In this document: positions 10,231 through 19,354 of the stretch, piece after piece
How positions within the stretch are numbered: position 1 is the stretch's first letter
Layout of the letters: every line of letters starts with the position of its first letter
From: Nemertoderma westbladi
Lineage: Eukaryota; Xenacoelomorpha; Nemertodermatida; Nemertodermatidae
Length of the DNA: 35,395 nucleotides
Assembly (NCBI GenBank): GCA_032718475.1
Contig: JAUCBJ010001527.1
Coordinates: 1-35,395, forward strand
Direction of reading: 5' to 3'
Notes under the pieces: model-generated
Told to the model about the DNA's origin: nothing
Seen by the model: the letters and a program-made list of their open reading frames with translations, nothing else
The model's database searches: none
Position numbers and translations under genes: made by a program

Positions 10231-10250
10231 GAATCCCACTTCTGACACCA
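10231..10250 (-). promoter_or_regulatory. Primer binding site, tRNA-Leu type
   Basis: The plus strand here reads GAATCCCACTTCTGACACCA, which is like the 3' end of a metazoan tRNA-Leu including CCA. Its complement on the element's sense strand therefore pairs with that tRNA. One base separates it from the 5' LTR. Confidence 0.85.
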
Positions 10251-10251
10251 G

Positions 10252-10423
10252 TGTAGACTGCCACATATAATAATCAATGTCGAACAACATATACAATCAA
10301 ACAAGTTACTGTAACTAAACTGTCACCTGTAAACTGCTTTCCTATATAGCTATATAACACAACTAAGAGTTACACAATATTCATAAAGGTCAATCAGTGA
10401 ACAAGGGTCAATCAGTCACTACA
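10252..10423 (-). repeat. 5' LTR of the gypsy element
   Basis: Same 172-bp sequence as 5888-6059, without differences that I can find. It should contain the element's promoter and polyadenylation signals. I could not pick out a TATA box with confidence. Confidence 0.95.
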
Positions 10424-10435
10424 GTTAGTTATTTA

Positions 10436-10815
10436 TATAGGTGGTGGGTGTGAGTGGGTAGGAAAGTAATGAGGTGGGTGCGTGTGGGTAGGATAGGAAG
10501 GTAATGTGGTGGGTGTTGTGGGTAGGAAGGTAATGAGGTGGGTGTGAGTGGGTATGAAGGTGATATGGTGGGTGTGAGTGGATAGGAAGCTAATATGGTG
10601 GGTGTGAGTGGGTAGGAAGGTAATGAGGTGGGTGTGAGTGGGTAGGAAGGTAATGGAGTGGGTGTGAGTGGGTAGGAAGGTAATGAAGTGGGTTTGAGTG
10701 GGTAGGAAGGTAATGAGGTGGGTGTGAGTGGGTAGGAAGGTGATGAAGTCGGTTTGAGTGGGTAGGAAGGTAATGAGGTGGGTGTGACTGGGTAGGAAGG
10801 TAATATGCTCATGGT
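10436..10815. repeat. 30-bp minisatellite, about twelve units
   Basis: Units of the form GGTGGGTGTGAGTGGGTAGG followed by AAGGTAATGA repeat with scattered changes. The 30-bp period is divisible by three, so long frames with Ser-Tyr-Pro-Leu or Thr-His repeats stay open on the minus strand. These are repeat artefacts and not genes. The array lies directly beside the gypsy insertion site. Confidence 0.93.
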
Positions 10816-11551
10816 GGGTGTGAGTGGTGCTATTGCGCACTCTGAGTACCACCAATGACAAGAAAATGGCCAAATTGACCCATTAGAATAAATTTTTGGA
10901 CAACATGAATCGGCGGAATCGATTTCTAACGTATAAAATAGTCGGAAACCACTTTCAGATTAAATAGTTGAAAATAGTAAGACGCCCCTATTATCTTTGC
11001 CAATAATTTTTTCCCCTCCATCTTGTAATTTTAATATTCATTTCCAAATCAAACTTGTGCTAAATATATCAGTGCTATTTTAATTTGTGTTTATTAGTTG
11101 TTAATTAACAATTTATTCGGATATTAAATTTATCGTCCGTTGGTTACATTATATAATAATGTTTTTTCTTTATTATAGTATCAACAAACACCGTCAAGAA
11201 AGTAAAATCAATTTCAATCATAATGTCATGGATCTAAGCGATGTAAAAAGCGACGCGTAAGTGATTGTGTGGTGTAGTTATGTTGGCATCTGTTATTGTT
11301 ACAGTACGTGTATAGCACGTAGTGACTCCCCCCAGAAATAATAACATTTATTTCAAATATTGACAAAACCCATTTTAAACGGGTATATATATATTATAAA
11401 TCAACTCAAACGATTTATAAATAGTAGGCCTGCCATACAACAACTAGGTCTCAATATCAGTTGGACTACTGCTTAAATAACGGTAATAAAGTAAGTTAAA
11501 GTAACTAAGTAACCTTTAAAATTCAGAAATTCAATTATTTAAATAATTGAT
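10816..11551. other. AT-rich non-coding stretch before the BEL element
   Basis: I see no coding frame. If the BEL element keeps a 5' LTR, it should lie here or in the tandem repeats that follow. I found no matching copy downstream of pol. Confidence 0.4.
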
Positions 11552-11820
11552 ATACCGGTATTCACGATAGGCCTATTATCTTTATTTCTATAAATTTAGG
11601 CTGAAATTATACCGGTATTCTGTAATTAATTCTAGTCCAGAATTATACTTATATACTATAAGTGTAGGCTGTATACCGGTATTCACGATAGGCCTATTAT
11701 ATATTTATATATATTTGTGCTAAAATTATATACCGGCATTCTGTGACAAACCTAGTTTACAATACTTATATAGCCGGTAAGTGTATACCGGTATTCTAAT
11801 ATACTGTAATTAATTACCGG
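11552..11820 (+). repeat. 121-bp tandem repeat upstream of BEL gag
   Basis: The block ATACCGGTATTCACGATAGG followed by CCTATTAT occurs at 11552 and again at 11673, with a further partial start near 11786. Units also share an ATTCTGT segment and TAAGTGTA. The array ends about 80 bases before the first gag ATG, where LTR elements often hold promoter repeats. Its role is inferred from position only. Confidence 0.75.
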
Positions 11821-11902
11821 TACTAGGCCAACGGTCATACTGAATTACTAGACTTGCTTTAACTGTAACTATAGCAGTAAGCATTCAACTGTATAGCTAA
11901 GC

Positions 11903-12424
11903 ATGTCTGACACTAAGCAAAACCTGTCAGACAGTCTAATCGATACAACCATCTGTGACACAGATAGGAGTGTGGAGCGATTAAGAAAGGGGTTCAGCTC
12001 ACCTCCTACTGAAAGAAAAGTCATCCCTCCAGTAGTAGTATCAGACCCTAGGCTAATCCAATACCGTAGGTCTATCATCGGCACTCGGGCCCAAGTCAAA
12101 CGGAACCAGGAAGCAGCTGTCCAACAGCAGCAACATCCTAGTCAAGAAACTTATTCCCAGCGACCCGATAGCTCCAGTAGTTCGGATACTGTAGAGCTGA
12201 CCCCCGAACGCGGAGTACAGATGGCGGCTACAGCCTACTCGGATCCCCTTCTCACCCTTCCTGCCGCAGTATTAACAACTATATTCATTGCGGTGGAGGA
12301 ACACCAAGTCGATTGGGCGAGAAGTAAGCGAGCGACCCAAGATAGTTATGCGGGATACGCCAGGGAAGAATTGATGTCTATTGTCGAGTCACAATGGAAT
12401 TTCCCGGACCCGGACTCCCGTTAG
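11903..12424 (+). pseudogene. BEL gag, first segment (173 codons)
   Basis: It opens at ATG 11903 (MSDTKQNLSDSLIDTTICDT). It is polar, with Gln and Ser runs and no membrane segment. It overlaps the next segment by 31 bases, which lies in the -1 frame. A heptamer of the X XXY YYZ form, TTTCCCG, sits in the overlap at 12400-12406 in the correct phase. So this could be programmed -1 frameshifting and not damage. YYY = CCC is not a typical efficient site, so a simple indel is equally possible. Position before a DUF1759-like region, not any motif, makes it gag. Confidence 0.6.
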
Positions 12425-13899
12425 ATTTGTCCGAAGCTACTTGGGAAGACATACACAGGATGGGAGTGACTAAAGATACGATGGATCCAGCTGTTTGGAA
12501 GAGGTCGGCAGCAGGATATGTGCAGGGATTCTTCGGCTCCTTAGAGCGATTAGAAGAACAACTGTTTCGACAACCCCAAGGACCTCAAGAGCAGGAAGAG
12601 CTGCTATATCAAGTACGCGAAAGAACCCTACGCATTAGACTAATCCTATCAGCCTTTGAGGAAACTTCCAAAAGAAGACAGGACACGTCGCTGCAGGTTG
12701 CTGTCAAGACTTGGTTCCAGCGGGTAGGTCTCAAAGTACAAGAAACGGCCCAGTGGAAATCCCAGCTGGCTGAGAGACCAACCTATGAAGAACCAACCGA
12801 TGCCACCCTTTCTCAAGAGGAAAGCGAAGGGACGGCAGAGAGACCGCGAACGAGAGACGCCATCGACATCTATCTGTCAGACTATCAACGCTTCTTGGGT
12901 GATGAAGAGTTGAGGAGAAGACTGGCTGGACTTCGCCCCAATAGTGAAGGAGCCAAGCTTGTGTTGGACTCAATAGATGCGGAAATGTTAGCTGCAAACC
13001 AAGCTAAATTTGATGAAAAACTCCGCCTCGCTAGAGTCCAAGAAGAACAAGTAAAGAAAAGACGGATAGAGGACCAAAAGGCAGCGGCCATGGCAGAAGC
13101 AGAAGCGGAAAGAAAGGCGGCAAAGGCAGTGGCAGAAGCAGAACGGAGAGCGTCTGAGCAGACTACCCAACTGGAGTTGGAAAATCTGCAAGAGACGCAA
13201 GACAACATAAATAAACAGTTAACTGCTAGTCAAATGCAGATGATGAGACGATCTACTCCCAAACGCCAGGGATACACATCATCGGAGGAAAGCGAAACCA
13301 CCGATCCTGAAGGCGGAGGAAATAGATCTCGTCTAAGCAGGCGTAGAAAAACATCTCACCGTCACAAATTGCCTGATTTGCCCCCAGTTGTTAGAAGACA
13401 ACTAGCTAGCACAGACTTAAGTAGTATAGAACCTACAGACCAAATTATTAAGGCCAAAAGACTCCCTACTATAGTTGATGAGCCTGAAATAATTAGGCCT
13501 GTCATTCCCAAAGCCACTCCTGTGCTAGAGACCCCTGTACTTCCAGAGCTTAACTCTAAATTCCCTTTACACAGTACTACACTGCCTGTACCCGGTAGAA
13601 CAGTCCATGAGAATATCCCTGTCCTGGGCACTGAGAGAGAAATCAAGGATTTGTCTCCCGTCGTCCCGCGTCGGCCCGCTACAATGTTGGCGACTCCCGC
13701 TTCGGCGGTCGAGTGGGTAGAGGAGGGACGTCGGGGGATGAATCTCCTGCTCGGACAGATGCAGGAGACTGTCCACCAACTTAAGGGAACAGTAAGGGAA
13801 GGTAGGGCAGAATTGCAAGAAGTGCAGCAAAGTATCGCGCTAGAACGCGACAAATTAGTCAATATACAAAAGGGTATACCAATACCCCCAGTAACATAG
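12394..13899 (+). CDS. BEL gag, second segment with coiled coil (501 codons)
   Basis: A long frame opening with MEFPGPGLPLDLSE. Residues about 205-285 are an Ala/Glu/Arg/Lys-rich coiled coil (AEAEAERKAAKAVAEAE), followed by a Ser/Arg-rich basic stretch (RSRLSRRRKTSHRHK) and a Pro-rich linker. A second short coiled coil lies near the end (LKGTVREGRAELQEVQQ). Such coiled coils are common in the N-terminal part of BEL gag and may drive assembly; that role is inferred. It ends at TAG 13897-13899, but the same frame stays open afterwards, so the stop looks like a single nonsense change or a readthrough stop within one gag frame. Confidence 0.7.
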   Translation: MEFPGPGLPLDLSEATWEDIHRMGVTKDTMDPAVWKRSAAGYVQGFFGSLERLEEQLFRQPQGPQEQEELLYQVRERTLRIRLILSAFEETSKRRQDTSLQVAVKTWFQRVGLKVQETAQWKSQLAERPTYEEPTDATLSQEESEGTAERPRTRDAIDIYLSDYQRFLGDEELRRRLAGLRPNSEGAKLVLDSIDAEMLAANQAKFDEKLRLARVQEEQVKKRRIEDQKAAAMAEAEAERKAAKAVAEAERRASEQTTQLELENLQETQDNINKQLTASQMQMMRRSTPKRQGYTSSEESETTDPEGGGNRSRLSRRRKTSHRHKLPDLPPVVRRQLASTDLSSIEPTDQIIKAKRLPTIVDEPEIIRPVIPKATPVLETPVLPELNSKFPLHSTTLPVPGRTVHENIPVLGTEREIKDLSPVVPRRPATMLATPASAVEWVEEGRRGMNLLLGQMQETVHQLKGTVREGRAELQEVQQSIALERDKLVNIQKGIPIPPVT

Positions 13900-14412
13900 T
13901 ATCAACCTGTTAGGTCTGAAGTATTACATGCGCAAGGTGTGGAGCCTACACGCATCTATACTGCTAGTGAAGTAGAAACTCCTATATCAAACCCTATTAA
14001 GGGTGATTATAAACCTGTTGTTAATGATATTCCCTATAGACCTGATAATGATCCGAGAAATTTATATACCGATAATTCGATATTAAATAACACGATGGCC
14101 CAAGAAAGCTTTACGCGTCAGATGGCTAGAACAGAAGCCCGCCAAGCGGTCAAAGTGGGAGAGATCGTCAAATTCAATGGGGATGAGATGAAATGGTTAC
14201 CTTTCAATGAATATTACAAAGACAGCATACAGAACTCTGTACTATCTAACGGAGGGAAACTTAGGTTCCTCATCAAGTGTTTGGAAGGACCTCCCAAGTT
14301 GATGGCGTTAAAGTTTATTGGACATCCAGAAGGATTAAGACAAGTTTGGGATACATTAAACATCAGGTATGGTAACAAGGATAACATAGCTAAGTATTTG
14401 TATGTGCAGTGA
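13900..14412 (+). pseudogene. BEL gag, DUF1759-like segment, cut short
   Basis: The frame continues from the TAG at 13897 to a TGA at 14410. It holds KVGEIVKFNGDEMKWLPF followed by helices ending in VWDTLNIRYGNKDNIAKYL. The F.GD...W..F start and the W..L..RYGN end are the signature of the DUF1759 gag domain of BEL/Pao elements. The protein should go on to CCHC knuckles and a protease, but it stops within a few residues of the domain end, and RT sequence starts in another frame at once. A GTG at 13939 is not a likely start; the segment belongs to the gag frame before it. Confidence 0.8.
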
Positions 14413-17400
14413 CTGAGAGAACGTATTACTTAACACATCATTACGTTCCCAAACCCGGTAAACCCCATGAAGTACGAGTCGTATTCGATGGCTCCGCTCT
14501 ATATATGGGCCAATCCCTCAATTCCGAGTTGTTACCAGGACCCAACTTACTCCAATCTTTGTTGGGAATACTTTTAAGATTAAGACAATATTCCATCGCG
14601 TTCGCCTCCGATATAGAAGGAATGTTCTTACAAGTCAAGGCGCTGGATAGAGATAGAGACAGCCTGAGATTTCTGTGGTGGCCTGAAGAAGATCTCAACC
14701 AGAAACCGGTAGAGTACTGGATGACCACCCAGGCTTTTGGGATCATATCAAGCCCTTCCAACGCCTGCTCCGTGGTGCGGACCACTGCGAATGACAACCG
14801 AGATGCCTTCTCCAAAGAGGTGATAGACAACATCAAACGTAATATATACATGGACGACAATTTAAGGTCCCTTCCATCAGTAGAAGAAGCCATTGATGTC
14901 GCGAAAGGAACGGTAGAGTGTTTGAAAAGAGGTGGATTTCGACTGACGAAATTCACCAGCAACTCCCGTGAGTTTCTGGAAGCGATACCGGTAGAAGACC
15001 GAGGAGCGAAAGACCTAGACTTAATAAAGGATGATCTTCCAGAAACCAAGATGCTTGGCTTGAAGTGGGACACTGAAAAAGATATCCTGTTTTTTCAGCT
15101 AAAACAGCGAGATAATCCAGTTCGGACCAAACGGATTTGTTTAAGTATCCTGAGCACTTATTTCGACCCATTGGGATTTATTAGCCCAGTTATATTGATT
15201 GCTCGGAGTTTAGTACAACAAATGTGGCTTGAAAACCACTCATGGGACGATTCACTTAAGGGAGAACTGTTAAAGAAATGGATGAAATGGGAAGATTCTC
15301 TACCTGCCATCGAGAGCTTTATAATTTCCCGTGCATATTTTGGTCATGTTCTTCCTACATATTCCTATCAACTCCATGTGTTTGGAGACGCCAGCGACAT
15401 GGGAATAGGTATAGTAGCATATCTGCGAGTCGAAACTCCGGATGGAATCAAAGTCGCCTTGGTTACCTCTAAGGCATTGATTAACAACAAGTTAAAGGTT
15501 CCTCGAGCGGAGTTAAAGGCGGCTTTATACGCTACAGCCATCGGCCGGAACGTAACAGAACAAATCGACTATCCACTGGAGAAAACTGTTTATTGGACCG
15601 ACGCTTTACTCGTGTTGGAGTATCTAACCAATGAAGTCTGTCAGTTCAGCGTTTTTGTTACTAACAGGGTAGCTATTATTCTTAGTCGCACAAAGATAGA
15701 TCAATGGAGACATTGCCCTGGTACGATTAATCCAGCCGATATCGCCTCCAGGGGAGCGACTCCACAGGAACTGATAGATACTCCAGACTGGTTGGGTGGA
15801 CCCGACTTCCTGAGTAAGGAAGAGGATGAATGGCCTCCTCACCTTACTACGGCAGAGATTAGACAAGCCAAGGGAGCGGAGAAAGTCAAACCTAAAACCC
15901 GGGCGAGTAAATCGAAGTTATTTAAACCGACGATCGATCTATCTGTATTACATACTTCCGGAAAAGATGCTTCGGATCCACAATCCCTCGCCACAAATAA
16001 GTCTGTTGTGGAAATTAGAGATAGAGATTGGAAATCTGGAATACCAGACGTCTCGCAAGGAATCTCACCCCTGCTGCAGAGAGCAATGCATCACTACAGT
16101 TCCTGGAATCGGCTCTGTAAAGCCGTCACGTATTTAAGGAGATGTTTTCATCATCACTACTCCAGGACGAAGACCATTAGTGATACCGCTCCATTGACAT
16201 CTGCGCAAGTTCATGTTATTAAAAATTTACCCAAATATAAGACATCCGACCGGTTTCTAAAGGAGAAAATTAGTTACCAGGAGCATGAAGAAACCAATAA
16301 GCAGATACTGAGACTCCTGCAATGCTATGAGGATTCCGATAAGTATTTCCTGTTGTTGAGAAATCCGCAGATGCGCTTAAGGGATCGATTCTCTAGCACA
16401 ATGATAGATGGGTTAATACGTGTTGGAGGAAGGCTCACCAATGCGCCATTATCCTTTGACACTAAATTCCCCATACTCATTAGAAATCTTGAAGTACAAA
16501 TCAAGATGATTGTAGATGTTCACAGCAAACTTTATCATGCTGGTAGAGAACGAGTTCTTAGCGAAATTCGAACTCGCTATTATTTTGATAAACCCCGTAG
16601 AGCTCTGAACCAAGTTCTTAGGAACTGCATACCCTGTAGGAAAGCATTCAGTAGGCCTTTAACACAGCGAGAGGCAGAATTACCTAGGGAACGAGTAAGC
16701 TTCTATGAACCACCTTTTACTAATACTGGTGTAGATTTATTTGGCCCTATTGAAGTATATCGTGCTAGGACTATAGTCAAGAGATGGTGTGTCATCTTCG
16801 TATGCATGACTTGTAGAGCCGTCCATCTCGATATGGTGAACGATCTATCTACCAACAGCTTCGTCTTAAGTTTACGCCGACAGATCGCTCGCTTCGGGAC
16901 GAGTAATACCATGAGATCGGATAAGGGAACGAACTTCATTGGTGCCAACAACGAAATACAGGCTTACATGAAGGACTGGAACCAAAGACAGGTGGACGAT
17001 CAGCTAAGGATAACAGCGTCTAGCTGGACCTTCAACGCCGCCGACGCCCCTTGGTGGGGAGGAAGTTGGGAGAGATTAATTAGAAGTGTCAAGACCGCAT
17101 TTCACTTTATAGTGCCATGCCGCGCGTATCTCACCGACGAACTTTTGCGGACGTTAATGGAGGAAATAGCTGCCTATCTCAACGAGAGACCGCTTATGCC
17201 AGTCTCATCGAGTCCCGATTCCCTGGAAGCGCTAACACCCGCGCACTTCCTACTGAAGAAACCTGTAGCCATGCTCCCACGATCGGAGATTACCGATGGA
17301 GACGAATACTGCCGTCGAACTTGGCAACTTATGCAGTTGCTATCCCGTCGTTTCGCTGACCATTTCGAGAAACATTATCTGCCCACGCTACAACTTCGAA

Positions 17401-17732
17401 CTAAGTGGTTTGCGCAGCAAGAAAACGTCAGCGCCGGAGATATGGTGCTTATTGTAGATTCAGACCTTCCACGTAAATGGCGGCAGACAGGTCGTATCAT
17501 CGAGACTCACATCTCGGATGATGGTTTAGTACACTCGGTAGAACTCGTCGTCATGCGGCGTAACTTCAAGAAGCCAGGCATAATCTTTGAGACGCAACAA
17601 CTCAACCACCCAGTTGGTCGTTTATGTTTACTGGAAAGAGACAGAGAACTCTCCGGAAACTATGGAAGGCAAGACACTCTTCCCACGACCACCTCCCTAA
17701 TTCCTCAAACATCTAGGGACTCCCCAACGTGA
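14409..17732 (+). CDS. BEL/Pao Pol: RT (5'-truncated), RNase H, integrase
   Basis: A 1,107-codon frame with no stop. RT begins abruptly at HHYVPKPGKPHEVRVVFDGS, then ASDIEGMFLQV with the first catalytic Asp and NIYMDDNL with the YMDD box near residue 147. RNase H has FGDAS (about 325), PRAELKAA (about 366), YWTDA (about 397) and NPADIASRG (about 441). Integrase has an H2C2 zinc module (HSKLYHAG ... CIPC, about 703-741). It then has the D, D, E residues in GVDLFGP (about 775), SDKGTNF (about 837) and WERLIR (about 887), and a DUF5641-type C-terminal domain (about 965-1080). All visible catalytic residues are present. Protease and the start of RT are missing, and no ATG opens the frame, so it cannot be expressed in the normal way. 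Preservation of 3.3 kb of open frame suggests the deletion is recent. Confidence 0.93.
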   Translation: MTERTYYLTHHYVPKPGKPHEVRVVFDGSALYMGQSLNSELLPGPNLLQSLLGILLRLRQYSIAFASDIEGMFLQVKALDRDRDSLRFLWWPEEDLNQKPVEYWMTTQAFGIISSPSNACSVVRTTANDNRDAFSKEVIDNIKRNIYMDDNLRSLPSVEEAIDVAKGTVECLKRGGFRLTKFTSNSREFLEAIPVEDRGAKDLDLIKDDLPETKMLGLKWDTEKDILFFQLKQRDNPVRTKRICLSILSTYFDPLGFISPVILIARSLVQQMWLENHSWDDSLKGELLKKWMKWEDSLPAIESFIISRAYFGHVLPTYSYQLHVFGDASDMGIGIVAYLRVETPDGIKVALVTSKALINNKLKVPRAELKAALYATAIGRNVTEQIDYPLEKTVYWTDALLVLEYLTNEVCQFSVFVTNRVAIILSRTKIDQWRHCPGTINPADIASRGATPQELIDTPDWLGGPDFLSKEEDEWPPHLTTAEIRQAKGAEKVKPKTRASKSKLFKPTIDLSVLHTSGKDASDPQSLATNKSVVEIRDRDWKSGIPDVSQGISPLLQRAMHHYSSWNRLCKAVTYLRRCFHHHYSRTKTISDTAPLTSAQVHVIKNLPKYKTSDRFLKEKISYQEHEETNKQILRLLQCYEDSDKYFLLLRNPQMRLRDRFSSTMIDGLIRVGGRLTNAPLSFDTKFPILIRNLEVQIKMIVDVHSKLYHAGRERVLSEIRTRYYFDKPRRALNQVLRNCIPCRKAFSRPLTQREAELPRERVSFYEPPFTNTGVDLFGPIEVYRARTIVKRWCVIFVCMTCRAVHLDMVNDLSTNSFVLSLRRQIARFGTSNTMRSDKGTNFIGANNEIQAYMKDWNQRQVDDQLRITASSWTFNAADAPWWGGSWERLIRSVKTAFHFIVPCRAYLTDELLRTLMEEIAAYLNERPLMPVSSSPDSLEALTPAHFLLKKPVAMLPRSEITDGDEYCRRTWQLMQLLSRRFADHFEKHYLPTLQLRTKWFAQQENVSAGDMVLIVDSDLPRKWRQTGRIIETHISDDGLVHSVELVVMRRNFKKPGIIFETQQLNHPVGRLCLLERDRELSGNYGRQDTLPTTTSLIPQTSRDSPT

Positions 17733-18254
17733 TACGTCTGGAGTGGGTGCATGACTATATTATTCTATCTATTTTTATTATTTTTATATGCGAACATTAT
17801 TATGTACTTTATTATAATCGTTTTTATTCAATTTTATTTAGTAGAAGGTTATTTTAGATTATTTGGTAGATTAGTGCAATATATTAGTGTTTATTACGTA
17901 ATTACATATATATAATATATATTTAGTGTGACGGCGAGAAATAATTTTTCTCTTTCCTTCCTGTCTGTATCATATTATAAATACGTGACTACAGTAAGAT
18001 GAAATGTCCGTACTTATTAAAGCACAATAAAGCTCCTACTATATTTAAGTATTATTGGTAGGCAGAGTATTAGGAATGCAAAGTTCAGATCCTCGTGTCT
18101 CGGCTAAACCAAGCTCTGGGTAGACCTTGGAAACGACTTGCCTCTTCACACTGACATTGCTTCGTGCGATATTGCTCTTCTACTTTATATTAAATAATAC
18201 ATATAGTAGCGTGATGTCCCTATAACAGTAGCGTAAAACGCAAAATAAATCTGT
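17733..18254 (+). other. BEL 3' flank, possible 3' LTR with polyadenylation signal
   Basis: AT-rich sequence after pol. TGTGACGGCG at 17927 looks like a BEL-type LTR start, and AATAAA occurs at 18026-18031. A possible LTR end, ATAACA, lies near 18226. No second copy occurs in this window, so the LTR call is only a suggestion. Confidence 0.3.
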
Positions 18255-18580
18255 TAAACCTTTGACCATCTGTAATTCTAGTCGATTAAGATATCGCGGC
18301 ACCCACTGATATACTTGAAAGACAAATTCTAGAATCAGTGGTTAACGTCCCCAGACAAGTTCTGGAATAAATCGGTGCCCATCTTAAATATTAATTTAAT
18401 ATTTATTAAAATCTGTAAAATTCAGATCCTTTAAAATTTCTAGTCAATTAAGATATCGCAGCACTTACCGATACTCTTAAAAGACAATTTTATAGAATTC
18501 AGGATCCTCAGTTCCCAGACATGCTCTGGAATAAAAATTGTGTCAATTTTAACATCAAATAATAAAATTCACGGGAATAA
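18255..18580. repeat. Diverged tandem duplication, about 162-bp period
   Basis: TTCTAGTCGATTAAGATATC at 18276 recurs as TTCTAGTCAATTAAGATATC at 18438. Both units then share a CCGATA/CTGATA segment, a GACAATTT/GACAAATT block, and CCCAGACA..TTCTGGAATAAA/CTCTGGAATAAA. The two copies have diverged by substitutions and indels. Confidence 0.75.
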
Positions 18581-19160
18581 ATTTAAATTCATATTTTAAA
18601 TGAATTTCATAAATTGTCATTTTGTGCAATTTATAACATTCCCAAAATTCCATTAATTAATAGATCATGGGAGCGGAGATTCATCCTATTGAGTGTATTA
18701 GAGTGCGAGAATCTCCGACATATAGTCAATAGCCGATAAAATTAATAAAATCATGTATAAAGAGGATATTGACAATTAAAGAATTACTATTAAATAGCAT
18801 TCCAGATCTGTATGCATGAGAATTACCCTAATTCTACCGCTAGCTTTCCATAATGTCACCATAGCAACACCCACGCTAGAATTAGAAGCAAGTTAAAAGA
18901 ACAATAGAAAGCTTGTCCCATTGCATAGCATAGAGAATACATAGCACACTGTTAGTATCCAAGGATACACAGTAATAACGTGACATTCTGGAAGGCACTG
19001 ACTAACGGACAAATGGCCTGTATGTGTACAATTGGTGACAGTTGTGTGGAATTTGTGCGTTTATAGGTGAATGTTACTGCTAAAGTATGTTTACAGTAGC
19101 TAGTCGCAATTGTGAAAGTAACCCAACTCTCCTATAGAAAGAACCTAAAGTGGATCCAAG
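18581..19160. other. Non-coding stretch between BEL and the unknown module
   Basis: AT-rich up to about 18780, then mixed composition. GTCACCATAGCAAC at 18855-18868 fits the RFX-type X-box consensus. I see no coding frame and no clear LTR. Confidence 0.4.
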
Positions 19161-19354
19161 CCTTTGGGACGGACAGTGGAGTGACTTGTGCCGGTTATCG
19201 TTGTCGTGCTGTTGCTACATGTTGGCGTAAACACCGCGACGACGGTACATCGGCGCTGAGAATCCCACTGTCCGGGGGCAACGAGAGGTAGGCAGCGACG
19301 CCCGCTAGCCTAAACATAAACTCATTTTGATATTAATAAACTCAGATAGCAGAT
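19161..19354 (+). promoter_or_regulatory. GC-rich leader with a large nested hairpin
   Basis: CGGACAGTGG at 19170-19179 is the exact complement of CCACTGTCCG at 19265-19274. Nested inside, 19188-19208 pairs with 19235-19256 over 21 base pairs with one bulged C (19248), with G-U pairs that suit the plus-strand RNA. The terminal loop is about 26 bases. The structure ends 80 bases before the ATG at 19355. Structured leaders of this kind are typical of retroelement or virus RNAs, for packaging or translation control. Here the function is inferred from position. Confidence 0.75.

Larger units (their letters stand above)
5888..10423 (-). mobile_element. Full-length Ty3/gypsy LTR retrotransposon
   Basis: The element is bounded by two 172-bp direct repeats and a 4-bp target duplication, GTTA, at 5884-5887 and 10424-10427. 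Inside, read on the minus strand, are a tRNA-Leu primer site next to the 5' LTR, gag with a CCHC knuckle, pol (protease, RT, RNase H, integrase, in the Ty3 order) and a polypurine tract next to the 3' LTR. Total length is 4,536 bp. No env-like gene is present. LTR identity implies a recent insertion. The copy is nevertheless not autonomous as read: gag has a frameshift and a nonsense codon, and the RT active-site motif has lost one aspartate. It probably moved using proteins from another copy, or acquired the lesions after insertion. Confidence 0.95.
11903..17732 (+). mobile_element. BEL/Pao retrotransposon, rearranged; ends not defined
   Basis: Coding content in order: a gag N-terminal region with coiled coil, a DUF1759-like gag segment, then pol from within RT through RNase H, integrase and the DUF5641-type C-terminal domain. 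The RT and integrase types are those of BEL/Pao. Missing between 14400 and 14420 are the rest of gag with its zinc knuckles, the aspartic protease and the first part of RT. No LTR pair, primer site or target duplication could be found, so the outer borders are given only as the first and last codons. The element may extend further on both sides. Confidence 0.85.

Noticed and set aside
10429-10873. Two minus-strand frames with Ser-Tyr-Pro-Leu and Thr-His repeats
   Set aside because: They are translations of the 30-bp minisatellite, whose period is divisible by three.
17927-18226. BEL 3' LTR as a firm call
   Set aside because: The TGTGACGGCG start and AATAAA are suggestive, but there is no second copy in the window.
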